Shown here piece after piece: positions 1 through 12,334 of a stretch of DNA of 64,000 nt; within the stretch, counting starts at the first letter, position 1, and each line of letters begins with the position of its first letter. The position numbers and the translations under genes were made by a program. Below the pieces are notes generated by a model. That model saw only the letters and a program-made list of their open reading frames with translations. It had not been told where the DNA came from and made no database searches. The stretch is from Cycas panzhihuaensis (Eukaryota; Cycadophyta), in the NCBI GenBank assembly GCA_023213395.1, contig CM041465.1, positions 247,945,741-248,009,740 of the forward strand, read 5' to 3'.

Positions 1-1090
1 GTGATATCTATGAGTATCTTAGTTGGACTGCTATAGATTTTTTGTAGTAAGCATGGCCTTGTTTTTACTGACCAAGCTCTAATTCATCTTCTCAGCGACT
101 CCATTTTGCTAAGGAGTGCAAGGGGCAGAAAATTGTTGTTTGATGCCATTATCTTTATAAAAATTAGTGAATTATTTTGAAGTATATTCATCACCATTAT
201 CACAACAAAGAATTTTGAGTGGCATGCCAGATTTTAGTTCAGCTCTAGTGTTGAATTCTTTAAAATTTTCAAAAGTTTTTTATTTTTGCTTCAAGAAGTA
301 GATCCAAACCTTGCGAGAAAAATCATCAATGAAGTTTATGAAAAAGTAGTAACCATTAATTGATTCTTGTGACATGGGTCTACAAATGTCTGAATGAACA
401 AGGCTTAATGGTTTCTGAGCATACAAAACATTGTCATTAGAGTTGAAAGGTGTTTTATGGTACTTTCCCGTAATGCAAGATTCACAAAAACATTTAATTT
501 GTTTAATTTTTGGCAATCCATGTACAATGTTTCAATTTAAATAACAATTGAAGACTGTTCATATTTGGATGACCAAGGCATTAATACTATAATTGATTTT
601 TGGAGAGTGACTGAGAAACAAGTGCAGGTTGCTCATTAGACATTGAAGCAGAGTTACCACAAGTGCCAGAATCTTTGTGCAAAAATATAGGTGTTGATGT
701 GGCATCCAACTTGTAAAGTCCATTATCCTCATATTTAGTTGCAATCACATTGCCATTGACATCATTGATGAGGTTTTTACCAAGGTGACTAAAAAGTACA
801 TCAAACTCTAGCTTAATTATCTTATAAATGGATAACAAATTTCTTATTATTCCACATACATAGAAGACATTGTTTGGGTGATATTTGATATTAGAATTTG
901 TTAATGAAATTAGAGCATTATCGTTCTTGGCAATCTCAAATACTGCATCATCACCAAATGTCACTATTTGATTCTTTACTGGCATGATATTTATAAGCAA
1001 GTCTTTAAAATTGGTCATATGTCAAGGGGCTCTACAATTTATCAACTAGGATTTATCACTGATGTGAGCTACAGGGGCAACATAAAATAA
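1..1090 (-). pseudogene. C1 pol remnant: protease, GAG-pre-integrase, integrase N-terminal part
   Basis: Protease lies near 1015-1070; its active-site motif, normally D-S/T-G-A, reads NCRA followed by a stop. The piece 1018-587 contains ...NNVFYVCGIIRNLLSIYK, the usual end of the protease region, and ...GNVIATKYEDNGLYKLD. The piece 516-280 has the CxxCITGKYHKTPF zinc-binding end of GAG-pre-integrase and the integrase start, LVHSDICRPM...FINFIDDFSRKVW. The integrase core (CCDNGDEYTS, then NGVAEKMN) can be read from 280 to 60 with shifts. The window edge cuts off the rest. Confidence 0.88.
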
Positions 1091-1099
1091 ATTTTGGGA

Positions 1100-2095
1100 A
1101 TCATCCATATGGCCTCCTTAATTTTAATTCCTTTGTTGCTTGCAATTTTGATTTGGTACTTAGCCCTAATTTGTGTTTTGGGTATTCTGGTTCAGTCTTT
1201 TATTTGCTTGGAAGTTGTTGTAGCCACAGTTAAGATTGCCTCGATTTGTAGGGCGATTATATTGTTGTTGTTGTTGCTACTGCTAGTCAATTCTCTTTGT
1301 TCTGCATTTTGGTGTTGTGTGGTTGAGTTTGCCATAATAGTGATAAATTATTTGATTTATATATTGTTAACGTGGCTGTAGTTGGTTCAAATTCATCAAA
1401 TCGAATTGTTTATTCATATTTGGTCTTTGTTGTCTTCCTTTGTGACAAGCAACTAAAGCGAGGGTCAATGATGAATAATTGGGATCCCTAGTTCTATTTA
1501 AGATACACTCATTTTGTAGTAGAAGTCTCTCAAAGATATTAAAGTCCAATGTGGCAAGACGATTGGAATAAGATAGGTTAAAAATAAGAGAGTTAAAACC
1601 AATGGATAATGCATTAACAATGGTTGACACCAAATCATTGTTTATAGGTGGTTGACCAAGAGTAGTTAACAGGTTCCTTAATGCTTTAATTTGGGTCAAA
1701 TGGGCTTTGATAGATCTAACATAAGGAATGGAATACAATTAGACCTTAAGCATGACAACTCATGCATTGTCTTTTCTCTCATACAATGAGTAGATTATGT
1801 TTCATGCTTCAACAAAGGTGGTGGTTGTTTTAATATTTTGGTTGATATTTTCTTCACAAGAGAGGTGTAAGAAGGAAAGTGTGGCTTTATCATTTTCAAT
1901 AAATACGGTAAGAGCAATAGGATCAGTTGGTATCATGATAATGAGATCATTAGGATTTTGAGTAGGCACCGGTTTAGGTGTAACACCAGAAATATAAATC
2001 CACAATTTGTTCATTACAAGTATATTCTTAACTTGTTTTTTTCAAGCCAAGAAGTTGTCGCTACCAAGCAATTTGATGGTATTAGTTACAACCAT
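1100..2095 (-). pseudogene. C1 gag remnant (UBN2-type copia Gag)
   Basis: Gag forms the particle and packages RNA. The likely start is the ATG at 2095 (MVVTNTIKLLG...NFLA), where the expected Trp after NFLA is a stop. Two long open pieces follow: 2014-1802 (MNKLWIYISG...) and 1738-1367 (...LRNLLTTLGQPPINNDLV), typical of plant copia Gag. The zinc knuckle near 1320 reads YHYYGKLNHTTPKC: His and the last Cys remain, while both leading Cys read Tyr. At least five in-frame stops make it non-functional. Confidence 0.85.
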
Positions 2096-3523
2096 CTATA
2101 GAACCATAATGACTAAATAGGTGCAAGTACTAGTAGTGCCCTATCTACTTAGAAAAGTTTATTAATCTAGTATCAAAAGTCTCTGTCTCTTTGCCTAATA
2201 GCCCCTAGTAATTGAGACGATTTTATCTAATGGTATATTTACTCACAAGTGGCAGCTTGGGGACTCTATATACTCAAAAGTATATGAGTGTTGCAAAAGG
2301 CTTAGTTGTCCCCCTAACATTATTGACCCACTTGTGTCGAATTTATAACATGAATGACAAATCCTCTTCTAAAGGCACACTTCTAATCAAGGCATTCATC
2401 CTCTTCGAATTTAGCCTAGTCTCTAAACTCCAAGATTGAAAACTTATACCTTAGTTTGTCACTCAATACACCTGATAACGAGTTGTCCCATGACTTGCTT
2501 GTCTAACCGCATACAACTCACATGTGCAGAAGTAATTAACTTTAAGGGTTCTAATAGTTTTCCTTGCAAGACTGGAATGGTCTGAAAATTAATTTGGGAG
2601 TTTTTTTTTTTAATGTTTCAAGTTGAAATATGTCTTTTTATTAATTATTTTCTCATTTTTAATTTAAAAAAAAGAAAAAGAAAATAGCATTGAATAAAGC
2701 TAAAAATATTTTTTTTAAAAGAAGTTAAAACTTTTTTGTATTTTTTTATTTTAAGGTATTATTTTAAATTAAAAAGATCAAATAAAAAATTAGGGTTGTA
2801 AAAATGCTAAAAAAATACTCAAAAAATATTAAAAACGAGTTATAAAATAATTAAATAACTTAACTTTGGTAAAAAGTGAATATTAAAAAAGAAATATTTA
2901 ATGAATATTATAAAGTATATAACATAAAGTTATAAAACTTAAGAAATATTGAAAATTTTAAAAACTTGACTTACACGATTGAACAAAGGTGACTTTTTAA
3001 CCTTTAAAAGATAATTTCTCTCTATTAAAGCAACGAAATGCAAATTTGACAATGGATCTGAGAATAGCACAGTAAGGAGATTATTTCAAGTGGTCATATC
3101 ATAGGGTTTCATTACTTATAGGCAAAGAACAATTATAAGCAAAAAACAATTACATGGAAGAAAAAAAAGGGCGCGTGGTTAATTTAGAACAAATATGACT
3201 AAAAAAACTGTTTTGATCGATTCAAACTATAGACAATGATGAAATAAAGGTAAAATGATGTTTAATGATCACTAGAATCAATCTGGAAGATTTTTTAAGG
3301 AAAAATGAGTCCTAACGTTATTTTTTATGTGTACAACTAAAGTATGGCAGTCGTGATAATTGTACATTGAAAATGGAGAGTATAGAGCAAATAGATAGAC
3401 CCTAGATTTGGAGCAAGATAAGCTAGTAGATACCTAATATAGTCCAGCCATTATTCTGTGAGGAGGGATAGGAAAAAACAATGAAAAGAAAAGTGAAAAA
3501 CCACTAAAAAAGTAAAAAAATAA
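2096..3523 (-). other. C1 untranslated leader between PBS and gag
   Basis: About 1.4 kb without a plausible reading frame. The gag-proximal part, 2140-2480, is recognisably similar to 49600-49930 of C5, sharing the landmark ACTCACAAGTGG (at 2240 and 49711) with the same order around it. The PBS-proximal part is very A/T-rich. Such a leader is long for copia elements. Confidence 0.7.
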
Positions 3524-3539
3524 CCTGGCTCTAATACCA
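3524..3539 (-). other. C1 primer-binding site (initiator Met tRNA)
   Basis: The minus strand reads TGGTATTAGAGCCAGG, one base from the usual copia PBS TGGTATCAGAGC, directly after the LTR end. The single C-to-T difference fits the general decay. Confidence 0.85.
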
Positions 3540-3541
3540 AA

Positions 3542-3958
3542 TGATAGAAAATAGATTAGTTATTTTCAGTATCAGAATTTAAATCATTAAAAATAGACAG
3601 CCACAATCACATTAGTATGATCAAAGCATGGAAAATTAGAGGGACAAAAATTATATTCAAACCCCAAAGCAACCTTTCATTAGTATAAACAAAGCTTACA
3701 TAGCATAAATCCTCTCAATAATCCTTTGTACAATTGCCAAGAGAGGTCCTCAATATATAGAAAGTAGAATGGCTTTGCATATTAGACAAGTGGCACGCAT
3801 GCACACATTGGTAAAAGCGGGCTTACAATTTAAGGTACATTTGCACTTTATAATATTATGTTACTAAAGTGACTGACATTTACATTACAATTAGAAAATA
3901 CATCAAAATGAATTAATGAATAAATCACTAATTTTATCACAAATGCACTTCTTAAACA
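3542..3958 (-). repeat. C1 5' LTR
   Basis: This 417-bp block abuts the PBS with a two-base spacer. On the minus strand it begins TGTTTAAGAAGTGC and ends TTTTCTATCA, giving the standard TG...CA ends. A TATA-like box lies about 200 bp from its start. The outer end at 3958 is inferred from the TG start only, since the partner LTR is outside the window; the PBS-side end is firm. Confidence 0.7.
3752..3760 (-). promoter_or_regulatory. TATA-like box of C1 5' LTR
   Basis: The minus strand reads CTTTCTATATATTGAGG, a good plant TATA box, placed mid-LTR as expected for the U3/R border. Activity is inferred only. Confidence 0.45.
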
Positions 3959-4553
3959 TGATATTTATCTTTCTCAAACACACCATATATAAATCTATGT
4001 ATTTCCTTCACTGATAAATATCAAACATATGCTTTATTCTCTCATGTTGCTTGGGAGATGATAGTTGTATGAATTTAAGACAAGTCATCTTTGAATTTTT
4101 TGTTGTCAAGCAACTATCTTAACGCAATCTCGAATATAAGTTATTTGACGTTAATGTACCCAAATGTTCTAAAATGGTTATTCTACCTTCAGTAGGTTCT
4201 TGGCCAAGATCTCTACAACTTCTTCGTGTGTATGTTGCTTTTATCTTTTAGAATGTTATTTAGGGCCATCCTGAGGGGAATTGGTCTATTTGAATTAAAG
4301 GTTGTCTACTCTGTTAACCTCAACTACAAAAAACTTTTGCCTCTTGGTTTGAAAACTGTTATAAATTTCCCCAAGGTTCAATATTTAAGTGAGGACATTG
4401 AGATAGAATTATGGGTGTGCGTAACCTTGGAAACTATGATAATAGAACAACATTCATGATAAAGAGATGGAACCATAGCGAGAACCAGTAAAATGTTATC
4501 CTTATATATCCAAGCCCATTCCTCATGCAAACATACCCTCATCTCTTGGAGAA

Positions 4554-4591
<38 letters not shown>

Positions 4592-6730
4592 TATTTATTT
4601 TTAAACTTTCCTCTCTTCTTTCTTTCAAGTGTTGGGTAAACAGACACCATGAGTGGTTGTCACCAAACCAATCTGGTAGTCCTCCTCTTAACTAATTCTT
4701 GCTTATTACTTTCTTAGGTTGCGTCATTTCTTAATCATTCTCAACTTACATGGGACCTATGTTAATGCCTTGTCAACATCTATACCCCTCAAAAGAATCC
4801 TAACACTCCTAGTTAAGAATTAGGTTGTCCATCTCATTCCAATGTAGGTGTTGGTACACGCATCCTCTAGAATGGGTGTTGGTAAGAGGTGTTTTCATTG
4901 TTGGGACCACCATCTTATGATTGAATGGTATAGATGTCATAAATGTTGGATGGTAGCAAGAGATTAGCACAAGAGAGAATTTACTTCCCTTTAATGTCTA
5001 AATACACTCATGAATTAAAAGTAGTTTTAAATTGAAAATGGAAAGTGTAGCAACACAAGCCTTCTTGGACGAAACTACTAAAGATCAAAAGAGAAAATAG
5101 TAATTATTTACATTCAATGGAAGGAAGGTACAACTTGTTATCTAGGTTTGGAATAAGAAGTCATAACCCATGTTATGGTGTTCCCATATGCATTGCCCCT
5201 AGCCTCAAGCTAAAGTCGTGACAACCAAGTCCACTATCTACAATGGCCATCTCCATGGGGGCGCTTCCACACATGAAATACAAAAATGATATCCAAGTTT
5301 CATTTTGGGCACAAAATGCTTGTTATCAATTATTATTCCTGTCAATCCACATCCTCCTTTATAGATGCATTAGGCAATACTTCATCTAAAGAAGAGGCTA
5401 ATCCCTCTATAAGGGGACATCTTTCCATTTCATTTGTAATTTATATACGTGGATAATTAGTTATCATATTTTGATAATTTATCCTCAAGGATGCATCAAC
5501 TAGCTTACAAGAATTTCATAATCCTCCCATAAATTGTGTCTAACATATTTGGACTTAATTAAGGAGTTTTTCCCTTAGTGTCACATAATCAATAGGAGAT
5601 AATGTATCTTATCCTTTAGTTATTTTGCATATATGAATATTTTCATTTCATTCCATTATCATGATTTTAACGCATATGATTATAGTTATACTTCTCTTCA
5701 ATCCCACATAGGAGTGGGGTTGGAAGCATCTCTATATTCATAAATTTTTATTATCATTGTTTAAAACTCTTTAAACTTACCCATGTCTAAAGTTATGCTC
5801 ATCTCAATCTCATACAAGAAAAAGATCATAAGCATACATGCACTTATGAATTGCTTAATTTTTTCCTTCAAATTCCATGCAAGAAGATATGTCATCCTCT
5901 TTTGAGATCACTTTACCACCCCAATGGGTCTTTCCGAAGTAACACATGCTAAAAGGTCACAATTAAGATCCCAAAAGTCTTTTATAGCCAATTCCAAGTA
6001 AACCATATTGAGTAGTTAGGCTCTTAAAAATCCATTTTAAGATTCAATTCAGTTTGGGGTTTTGAATTTTGTCTTTGGGGTTTTATTCATATGTTATTAT
6101 CTAATTTAGAACAATGCCACTTCGATATAGAGTGTTTGTATATTAATTGCCCAAATATTTCAACTTCATATCATTAAATGTTGAAATCTTAAAACCAACA
6201 ATCACATAAAAAGCTCAACAATCATTAACTATACATTTGCATCATGCCTAATGCAAGTGCATTTAACCCAATTGTTGATTACTCTTTCCTGCATGATTTC
6301 AAAAAGGAGTAGATGTATCTTAAAGTCTACTTATGCAACAATAAATTATCATCTTAGGAGTTTATCTCTCAACTCCTATTTGCTTTCTTAACTAGAAATT
6401 ATTTACAATGCAAATAGAAATATAAATATCAATTGAAACCAATAACCATTTATAGCATTGAATGCAATTTCCAATTATATGCGAATTTGTAAATGGTTTT
6501 ATTTTGGCAATTAACATATTTTATAAAGACTCTAGTCAAACATTTCATTGTTTCCTTCATTCAACAAATAAATGTAAACTTTTGAATCTAAATATAAAGT
6601 TTAGTAGAATAGCCCAATTGAGGATTATATAGTTCCACCACCATGTCACAAGATCTGTATGGGTAAGGGCACAAACATGTGCCTGACCATATAGATTTTT
6701 ATATAGTCATACGTTTCACATGATTAGATT
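3959..6730. other. Unassigned AT-rich DNA
   Basis: 2.8 kb between C1 and C2. I find no recognisable domain, LTR pair or RNA gene. A 77-residue open frame on the plus strand at 4226-4459 resembles no family I know. It may hold the 5' part of C2, but no matching LTR or PBS was found. Confidence 0.5.
4556..4584. repeat. (TA)n microsatellite
   Basis: About 14 uninterrupted TA units. Confidence 0.95.
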
Positions 6731-6789
6731 TGTTGATTTTCTTTGGAAAATTGAAACTAAAAGACCTTGGGATTAAAGAATGATCGTTT

Positions 6790-9700
6790 GGATCAGAAAA
6801 AAGAAATTGGTATTACTGTAGAAAGTTGGGACATCTCATCAACTTTATAAAAAGAGAAAGTTTGATATGGAGAGAAGAAAGAGATACTCTGAAAATGTAA
6901 TAGAAGAAAAAGGAAATGAAGAGGAGTCTATCTTTTTGGTTGCTTTTTCAGTGAAAATAGCTTCCTTATAAAACTAATACATTAACTCTAGAGTATCTAA
7001 ACATGACTTCACAAAAAATTGGTTTGAAAGTTTTGAAAGCCACTATAAAAACAATATTGTTGAGTTAGGAGACAACACCAGGCATTTTGTCAAAGGAACA
7101 GAGTTCATTCCTATAAGAATGATTAATGGAGAAATCAAGAAGTCTAGAGCTGTTCTCTTTGAACCTATGTTGAAAAAAAATACTCTCTCAGTTTCATAAA
7201 TGACCAAAAAGCATCTTAAAATATAATTTAATGATGACAAGTACCTTAAAGACGAATAGAATCATAAAATTGTAGTTAAGGGTAAGGAGAAAAATGGCAT
7301 TTATAGATTCAAGGTTGCTTTTAGCTTATAAGCATTATTTGTAAATCAAGGAGATTCTGTGAATGAAATATAGCATTTGAGATATATGCATTTATGCTAT
7401 TAAATTTAATTTAGTTAAAGGAAACCAAAAATAGTAAATAGATTTCCTTACATCATAGAAAACAAAGGAACTTTTGAAGGATACATGCTTAGGAAATAAC
7501 ACGAAAACAAATTCCCAAAAGCTTTATGGAGAGCTATGAACAAATTAGAAATTATTCACTGAGTTATGTGGTCCCATGAGAATCTTTTCTTGGAGGACCC
7601 AAATATTACATGACATTCATTAATGACTTAATAAGAAAAACTTGGGTGTTTTTTCTCAGAAAAAAATGATGACTTAAGTACCTTCAAGGATTTCAGACCC
7701 TATGCAGAAAAAGAAAATGGAAAGGTGGTCAAAATTTTCATAATCGATAACGAAGGTGAATTAATCTCTAATGACTTTTACAAATACTACAAAGTTGATG
7801 GGATTAAAAAGTAATTGACAATTGCCTATACCCCTCAATCAAATGGAGTGGCCAAAAGGAATAATAGAACAATCACAAAAAATGATAGAGCATGCTAAAA
7901 GGAAATAGAATGACATGTGTTTTGGGTATAAGTTGTTAGACCAATTATTTATCTAATCAACGAAAGCCCAACCAAGGTTGTAAAAAAAATATTAAAAAAA
8001 TCCTAGACTAGTAGAAAACCAAGTGTCAGTCACCTAAGAATATTCAAAAGAACTACATTTGTGTACATTTCGAAAGAAAAACATACTAAGCTTGGTGAAG
8101 GAAGTATTAAGTGCATCTTCATAGGCTATAGTGAAAAATCCAAAGCCTGCAAAGGCATGAAATTATAGAACAATGAAGTAATCATAAACAAAGACATAAC
8201 ATTTGAAGGAAAACCCACTTTGATAAAAATGCGTCATACAACAAGCGAATGAGGCCTCACAAAAATACCACCTACAAACATAGAAAAGGAAGTCCAAACT
8301 AAAAATAAACCAAGAGAATAAGAGCTTATAAAGGAAGAAGAATTAGAGGAAGCTTCTCAAAGAGATAATGAGCAAGAACCAATTGAAAGCCAACCATAGA
8401 AGAAAACTTCCAAATGTTGTCTATTAGCTCTACGTGATTCAGAAATAAGATACCCAACCATAAAAAGAAGGCAGCAAGCAAGATCCTAAAGTTACTCAAG
8501 AAATATTATTGCTTTAAGCTATGTCTTAAGCATAGACAAGCTAATAACTTTTAAGGAAGCTCGAGGGAACAAATCTTGGGATAAGGCCATAGATGAAGAG
8601 ATCTTAACCATCTAGAAGAACAACACTTGGGAATTCATTAAACTTCCTAAGGACAAACAAGTAGTTGGCTGCAAGTGGTTGTAAACAAAATTTATACTAG
8701 ATGGAACAATAGAGAAACACAAGGCTAGACTAGTAGCTAAAGGTTTCACTCAAATTGAGAGCATTGATTATGAAGAAATTTTTGTTCTAACAACCAAAAT
8801 AAATACAATAAAAACCATAATAGTTATGACTACTCAATTTGATTGGTGTTCTTAAATAGGAATTTTGAAGCAAAAAGTTTATATTGAACAACCTCTTAGG
8901 TATGTAAAAACTAAAGAAAAACATCTTGTTTGTAAATTAAAAAAAACTATGTATGGCTTAAAACATGCTCTAAGAGCATGGTATGACAAAATTGATCAAT
9001 ATCTCAAAAGAAATGAATTTTATAGAAGTGGATCTAACTAAAGCCTCTACATTAGAATTAAAGATACAAGATTCATCACCATCATAGTAATTTATGCAGC
9101 TAATCTTCTCATCACTAAAAGTGACAAAGACAACATCAAAAGGTAAAAAAGAACGTAGTGCAAACTTTTGAGATGGAAAACATAAGTTCTCTATAATATT
9201 ATTTGGGAGTTGATATAACGCGAGAGGGAAAACAAATATTTCTAGCATAAACCAAGTATGCTAAAGAAATGTTATTCAAGTTGAAAATGGTTGACTATAA
9301 ACCATCTCCTACTCCCTTGGAAGCATGGTGAAAACTGACAACTGAAGATCAATGCCCTGCAGTAGAGAAGACCCTTTATAAGAAACTAGTGGGGAACTTG
9401 ATATACCTTACTTCCGCACAACTTGATATTATGTATGTTGTAGGAATTATTTTTAGAAAGGTACAAAAACGATTTTTAAGATACATAAAGGAAGCCTTTG
9501 ACTTTGGTCTTAAAAACATCAAAACTCAAGACTATAAGCTGATTGGCTTTAGTGTTTCTGATTGGGTTGGAGAATGCAATATCAAGAAATCAACTTTCAA
9601 CTATTATTTCAACCTTGGAACATAAATAGCCTCTTAGAGTGGCAAGAAGTAACTCTCAGTTACATTTTCTTTTACAGAAGTCAAGTATAAGGTTACCATA

Positions 9701-10010
9701 AGAGCCACCTATAAATCAATCTAGTTAAGAAGAATATTAGAAGATCTAAATCAAATCCAACACCCTCCTACCATGGTCTACTTCAACAATCAAGGTGCAA
9801 TCAAATTAACAATGAACTCCATCTCCCATGCTTAGACTAAACATATTGAAATTCATCACTATTTCATCAAGGATAAGGTACAAAACAAATAAATTGAGTT
9901 GATCTACTATCCTAGTGAAGAATAACATGTTGATATTTTTAACAAGTCTCTTAACAAAAATAAGTTTTAGTTCTTTAAAGAACTAATTTGGGTTAAAACT
10001 AAAAAGAATA
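6790..10010 (+). pseudogene. C2 gag end and pol remnant
   Basis: In order: a zinc-knuckle remnant (WYYCRKLGHLINF, 6797-6840); a protease/GAG-pre stretch at 7030-7390 (HFVKGTEFIPIRM..., KEKNGIYRFKV); integrase at 7590-8160 (FFLRKK..., IIDNEGELIS, TIAYTPQSNGVAKRN, IFIGYSEKSKACK); reverse transcriptase at 8560-9270 (WEFIKLPKDKQVVGCKW, HKARLVAKGFTQI, MYGLKHALRAWYDK); RNase H at 9360-9960 (KLVGNLIYLTSAQLDIMY, TKHIEIHHYFIKD). The polymerase motif, normally YVDD, reads YAAN at 9093-9104, so both catalytic Asp are lost. Many stops and shifts. Confidence 0.88.
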
Positions 10011-10212
10011 AGCATTATGAGGGGACGTTAAACTAATGTTCATTTAAATGTAAATGTCCTTCTACATCTATACTCTAGATATTTGTATTTTTGCTTTTAG
10101 AGAACTAATCAGGGTCAAAGCTAAATAGAATAAACATTATAAAAGGATGTTAAAATAATATTCATTTTAAATGTAAATGTCCTTTTATATCTATACTCTA
10201 GTTACTCATTTA
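9973..10212 (+). repeat. Tandem duplication of C2 3' end (two ~120-bp units)
   Basis: Unit 1 (9973-10093) and unit 2 (10094-10212) both contain the last RNase H codons, the polypurine tract and the start of the LTR. Shared landmarks are AGAACTAAT, AATGTAAATGTCCTT and CATCTATACTCTAG. Unit 2 has lost the G-run of the polypurine tract (AAAAGGATG instead of AGGGGACG). Confidence 0.85.
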
Positions 10213-10295
10213 GTTTACTATCGTGAATAACAATTATTTTTTTAGTAAGTTCTACATATTTGACAAATGTCATCCATGCACCTTGTGAATTATTG

Positions 10296-10301
<6 letters not shown>

Positions 10302-10374
<73 letters not shown>
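10302..10374. repeat. (TA)n microsatellite
   Basis: About 36 perfect TA units in 73 bp. The Tyr-Ile repeat frame across it is an artefact. Confidence 0.98.
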
Positions 10375-10376
<2 letters not shown>

Positions 10377-11232
10377 TCCTTTCATGAAATTGCAAAGTGA
10401 ATTAATTTCAAGTTTTAAGTACTTTTGTGTATCAAAATTTATTCACCAGATTTACAAGTGGCATTTGAGCAATGATCCTACTTAAAGAAAAAGCTAAAAA
10501 TTAAAAAGGTAACCCTTCATAATTCCACTTATAGTTTTGTTGCATTCATTCACTATCGTTCCTTGTGAAGGGGAAGAAAAAATTGTAACCACTCACACAA
10601 TAGTTGATAAGTGGCATATTGTTCCACAAAGAGGACAAAAATTATAGTTAACAATTAGGAGAAAAACTTACCCTTTTGCTCTTTTGTCGACAAGCACAAC
10701 ATTGCTCCATTTATCTAGTATTCTTATGTACCAAATCAAAAAGAGAATAAGAAAAAAGAAAGAAGAAAGAAAAGAGAAAATAAGAGAAGTGATGTCTCAT
10801 CTTTCAATGATCTACATCCAAATGACAAGACATCCTACTAGTCTTATTAGTTAGTCACCTAAAGAAGAGAGACTTGCCTAAACAGAGTTGGCTGAAAAAG
10901 AATAGAGATGACGCTTACTGACAATTGTCGACTGAAAGTTTGTGCTATTGTGTATTCTCTTGTGAACATGGAAGACAAGTCCACTCATACAAAAAAATTG
11001 CCCAAACACTAGCATATATAGGTAATGCAAATTTGCATTGGGCATGCACGAGGTTTGTATGCATCTGTACATATTAGTGTTGGTATTAGTCTAGGTATGT
11101 GTGTGTATACTTATGTCTATTGTTAGCATTTGTCTACATATATTTGTGTAGGTCTTTCATTTATTTAGTAGAGGTGTTAGGTGGGTCATACCATCATCAA
11201 GTGAGGAAGCAATGTAGACACATTCGATAGCA

Positions 11233-11234
<2 letters not shown>

Positions 11235-11264
<30 letters not shown>
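11235..11264. repeat. (AT)n microsatellite in N1A
   Basis: About 15 AT units, at the same relative place as the longer CT/TA tract of N1B (39978-40061). Confidence 0.95.
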
Positions 11265-11266
<2 letters not shown>

Positions 11267-11439
11267 AAAGGTTACAACCTTAGTTAGTCAAAATAATTAA
11301 AAGTAACATTCTCTTTTAAAAGAGAGGATATCCTCTTTTTTTCTAAAAGAGTAGGGAATTATCCTTGTAAAAGTATACTCTTTTCTTAATATAACATACT
11401 GTTATAAATATATTGTATTAATATATATCTTATATAATA

Positions 11440-11807
11440 TGTTAGAAACAAGAATACAGATCATTTATATACACAACAAGCATGAAAGAAATAAACACAC
11501 AAAGATAGAATTGATGTGAAAAACCTTGTAGTAAAAACCCACCACAAAATAATAGATTACATTGATGCCAAAAAAGTTAAAATATAATGGATTTAGGATC
11601 CCTTTAAATAGATCCACAAGTGTCTCAAATATACATCTGTTGGCCTATATAATCATAATATTACATCATAATATTCACATTATAATACATCATATTAACA
11701 TTAGTTAGGTTAAGTCGTTAAATTACCACTCTAACATTCCCCCTTAATGTAAATGTGGGATCTTGAAGTCTTCCTAAGGGTTGAACTATCCTTTGTCTAT
11801 TCTAACA
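11440..11807 (-). mobile_element. 368-bp copia-type LTR insertion in N1A
   Basis: The insertion begins TGTTAGAAACAAG and ends TATTCTAACA on the plus strand, flanked by the 5-bp direct repeat TAATA (11435-11439 and 11808-11812). N1B has the uninterrupted site TATATAATACATAAG (about 40212). Inside, at about 11739, the minus strand reads AAGGGGGAATGTTAGAGTGG, which looks like a polypurine tract followed by a second LTR start. It may thus be the 3' tail of a copia element plus its LTR (11440-11739), or a longer solo LTR. Confidence 0.75.
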
Positions 11808-12334
11808 TAATACATGAGGATATAATAGATAAATTATCTTATAATATATGTAAGTATCTTATTATAATATTATAATATCGCTTGGAGCATAACCACTTGC
11901 ATTGTTTGTCGATGTCATATACCATAGTTTATTAGTAACAAACTCTCTTTGAACAAAGAATATCCATCCCTTGTATAAGATTATTTCCTTACTATCACAC
12001 TACAAACTATACTATAAATATATATTGTTACTAGTAGTCTATCTATGCTACTCATGCAAAGAAAGAGGACTAGTAAGCCTGCATCCATTTTCACAATCCA
12101 TTATTAGCATTATTATCACCATAATTTCCTTCATCATCTACCAATTATACTAACAACTTTACTTTTTTATCAAGTTCTTAATGCCTTCCTCAATCTAGCA
12201 TCTACATATCTGGAAGACAAAATAGTAAAGATATCAAATCAAGAAGCTTATCAATGGAATCATGGGAAAGTACTAAATAAAATATACTAGTAACCATAAT
12301 GATATCATCATAACATATGGTTACCTATCTACTC

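Larger units (their letters stand above)
1..3958 (-). mobile_element. C1: Ty1/copia LTR retrotransposon, left part outside window
   Basis: On the minus strand the order is 5' LTR (3542-3958), PBS, a 1.4-kb leader, gag, protease and the start of integrase, where the window ends. Gag-protease-integrase order is diagnostic of Ty1/copia. Reverse transcriptase, RNase H and the 3' LTR must lie to the left. Leader, gag and pol resemble C5 (44806-62696), so both belong to one family. All frames carry stops, so the copy is dead. The target-site duplication cannot be tested because only one end is visible. Confidence 0.9.
6731..10212 (+). mobile_element. C2: decayed Ty1/copia retrotransposon, 5' end missing
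   Basis: The plus strand holds the end of gag, protease, integrase, reverse transcriptase and RNase H in copia order, then a polypurine tract (TATGAGGGGACG near 10017) where the 3' LTR should start. No 5' LTR, PBS or gag start was found upstream, so the left boundary is only where gag-like sequence begins. The 3' end is duplicated in tandem (see separate entry). Decay is heavier than in C3 or C4. Confidence 0.8.

Noticed and set aside
1094-1381. Hydrophobic Leu-rich plus-strand frame that looks like a membrane protein
   Set aside because: It is the antisense of the Gln/Asn-rich end of C1 gag; GTT/TTG runs on the other strand give Leu/Val by chance.
10267-10485. Open frame with long Tyr-Ile repeat
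   Set aside because: It is the translation of the (TA)n microsatellite at 10302-10374.
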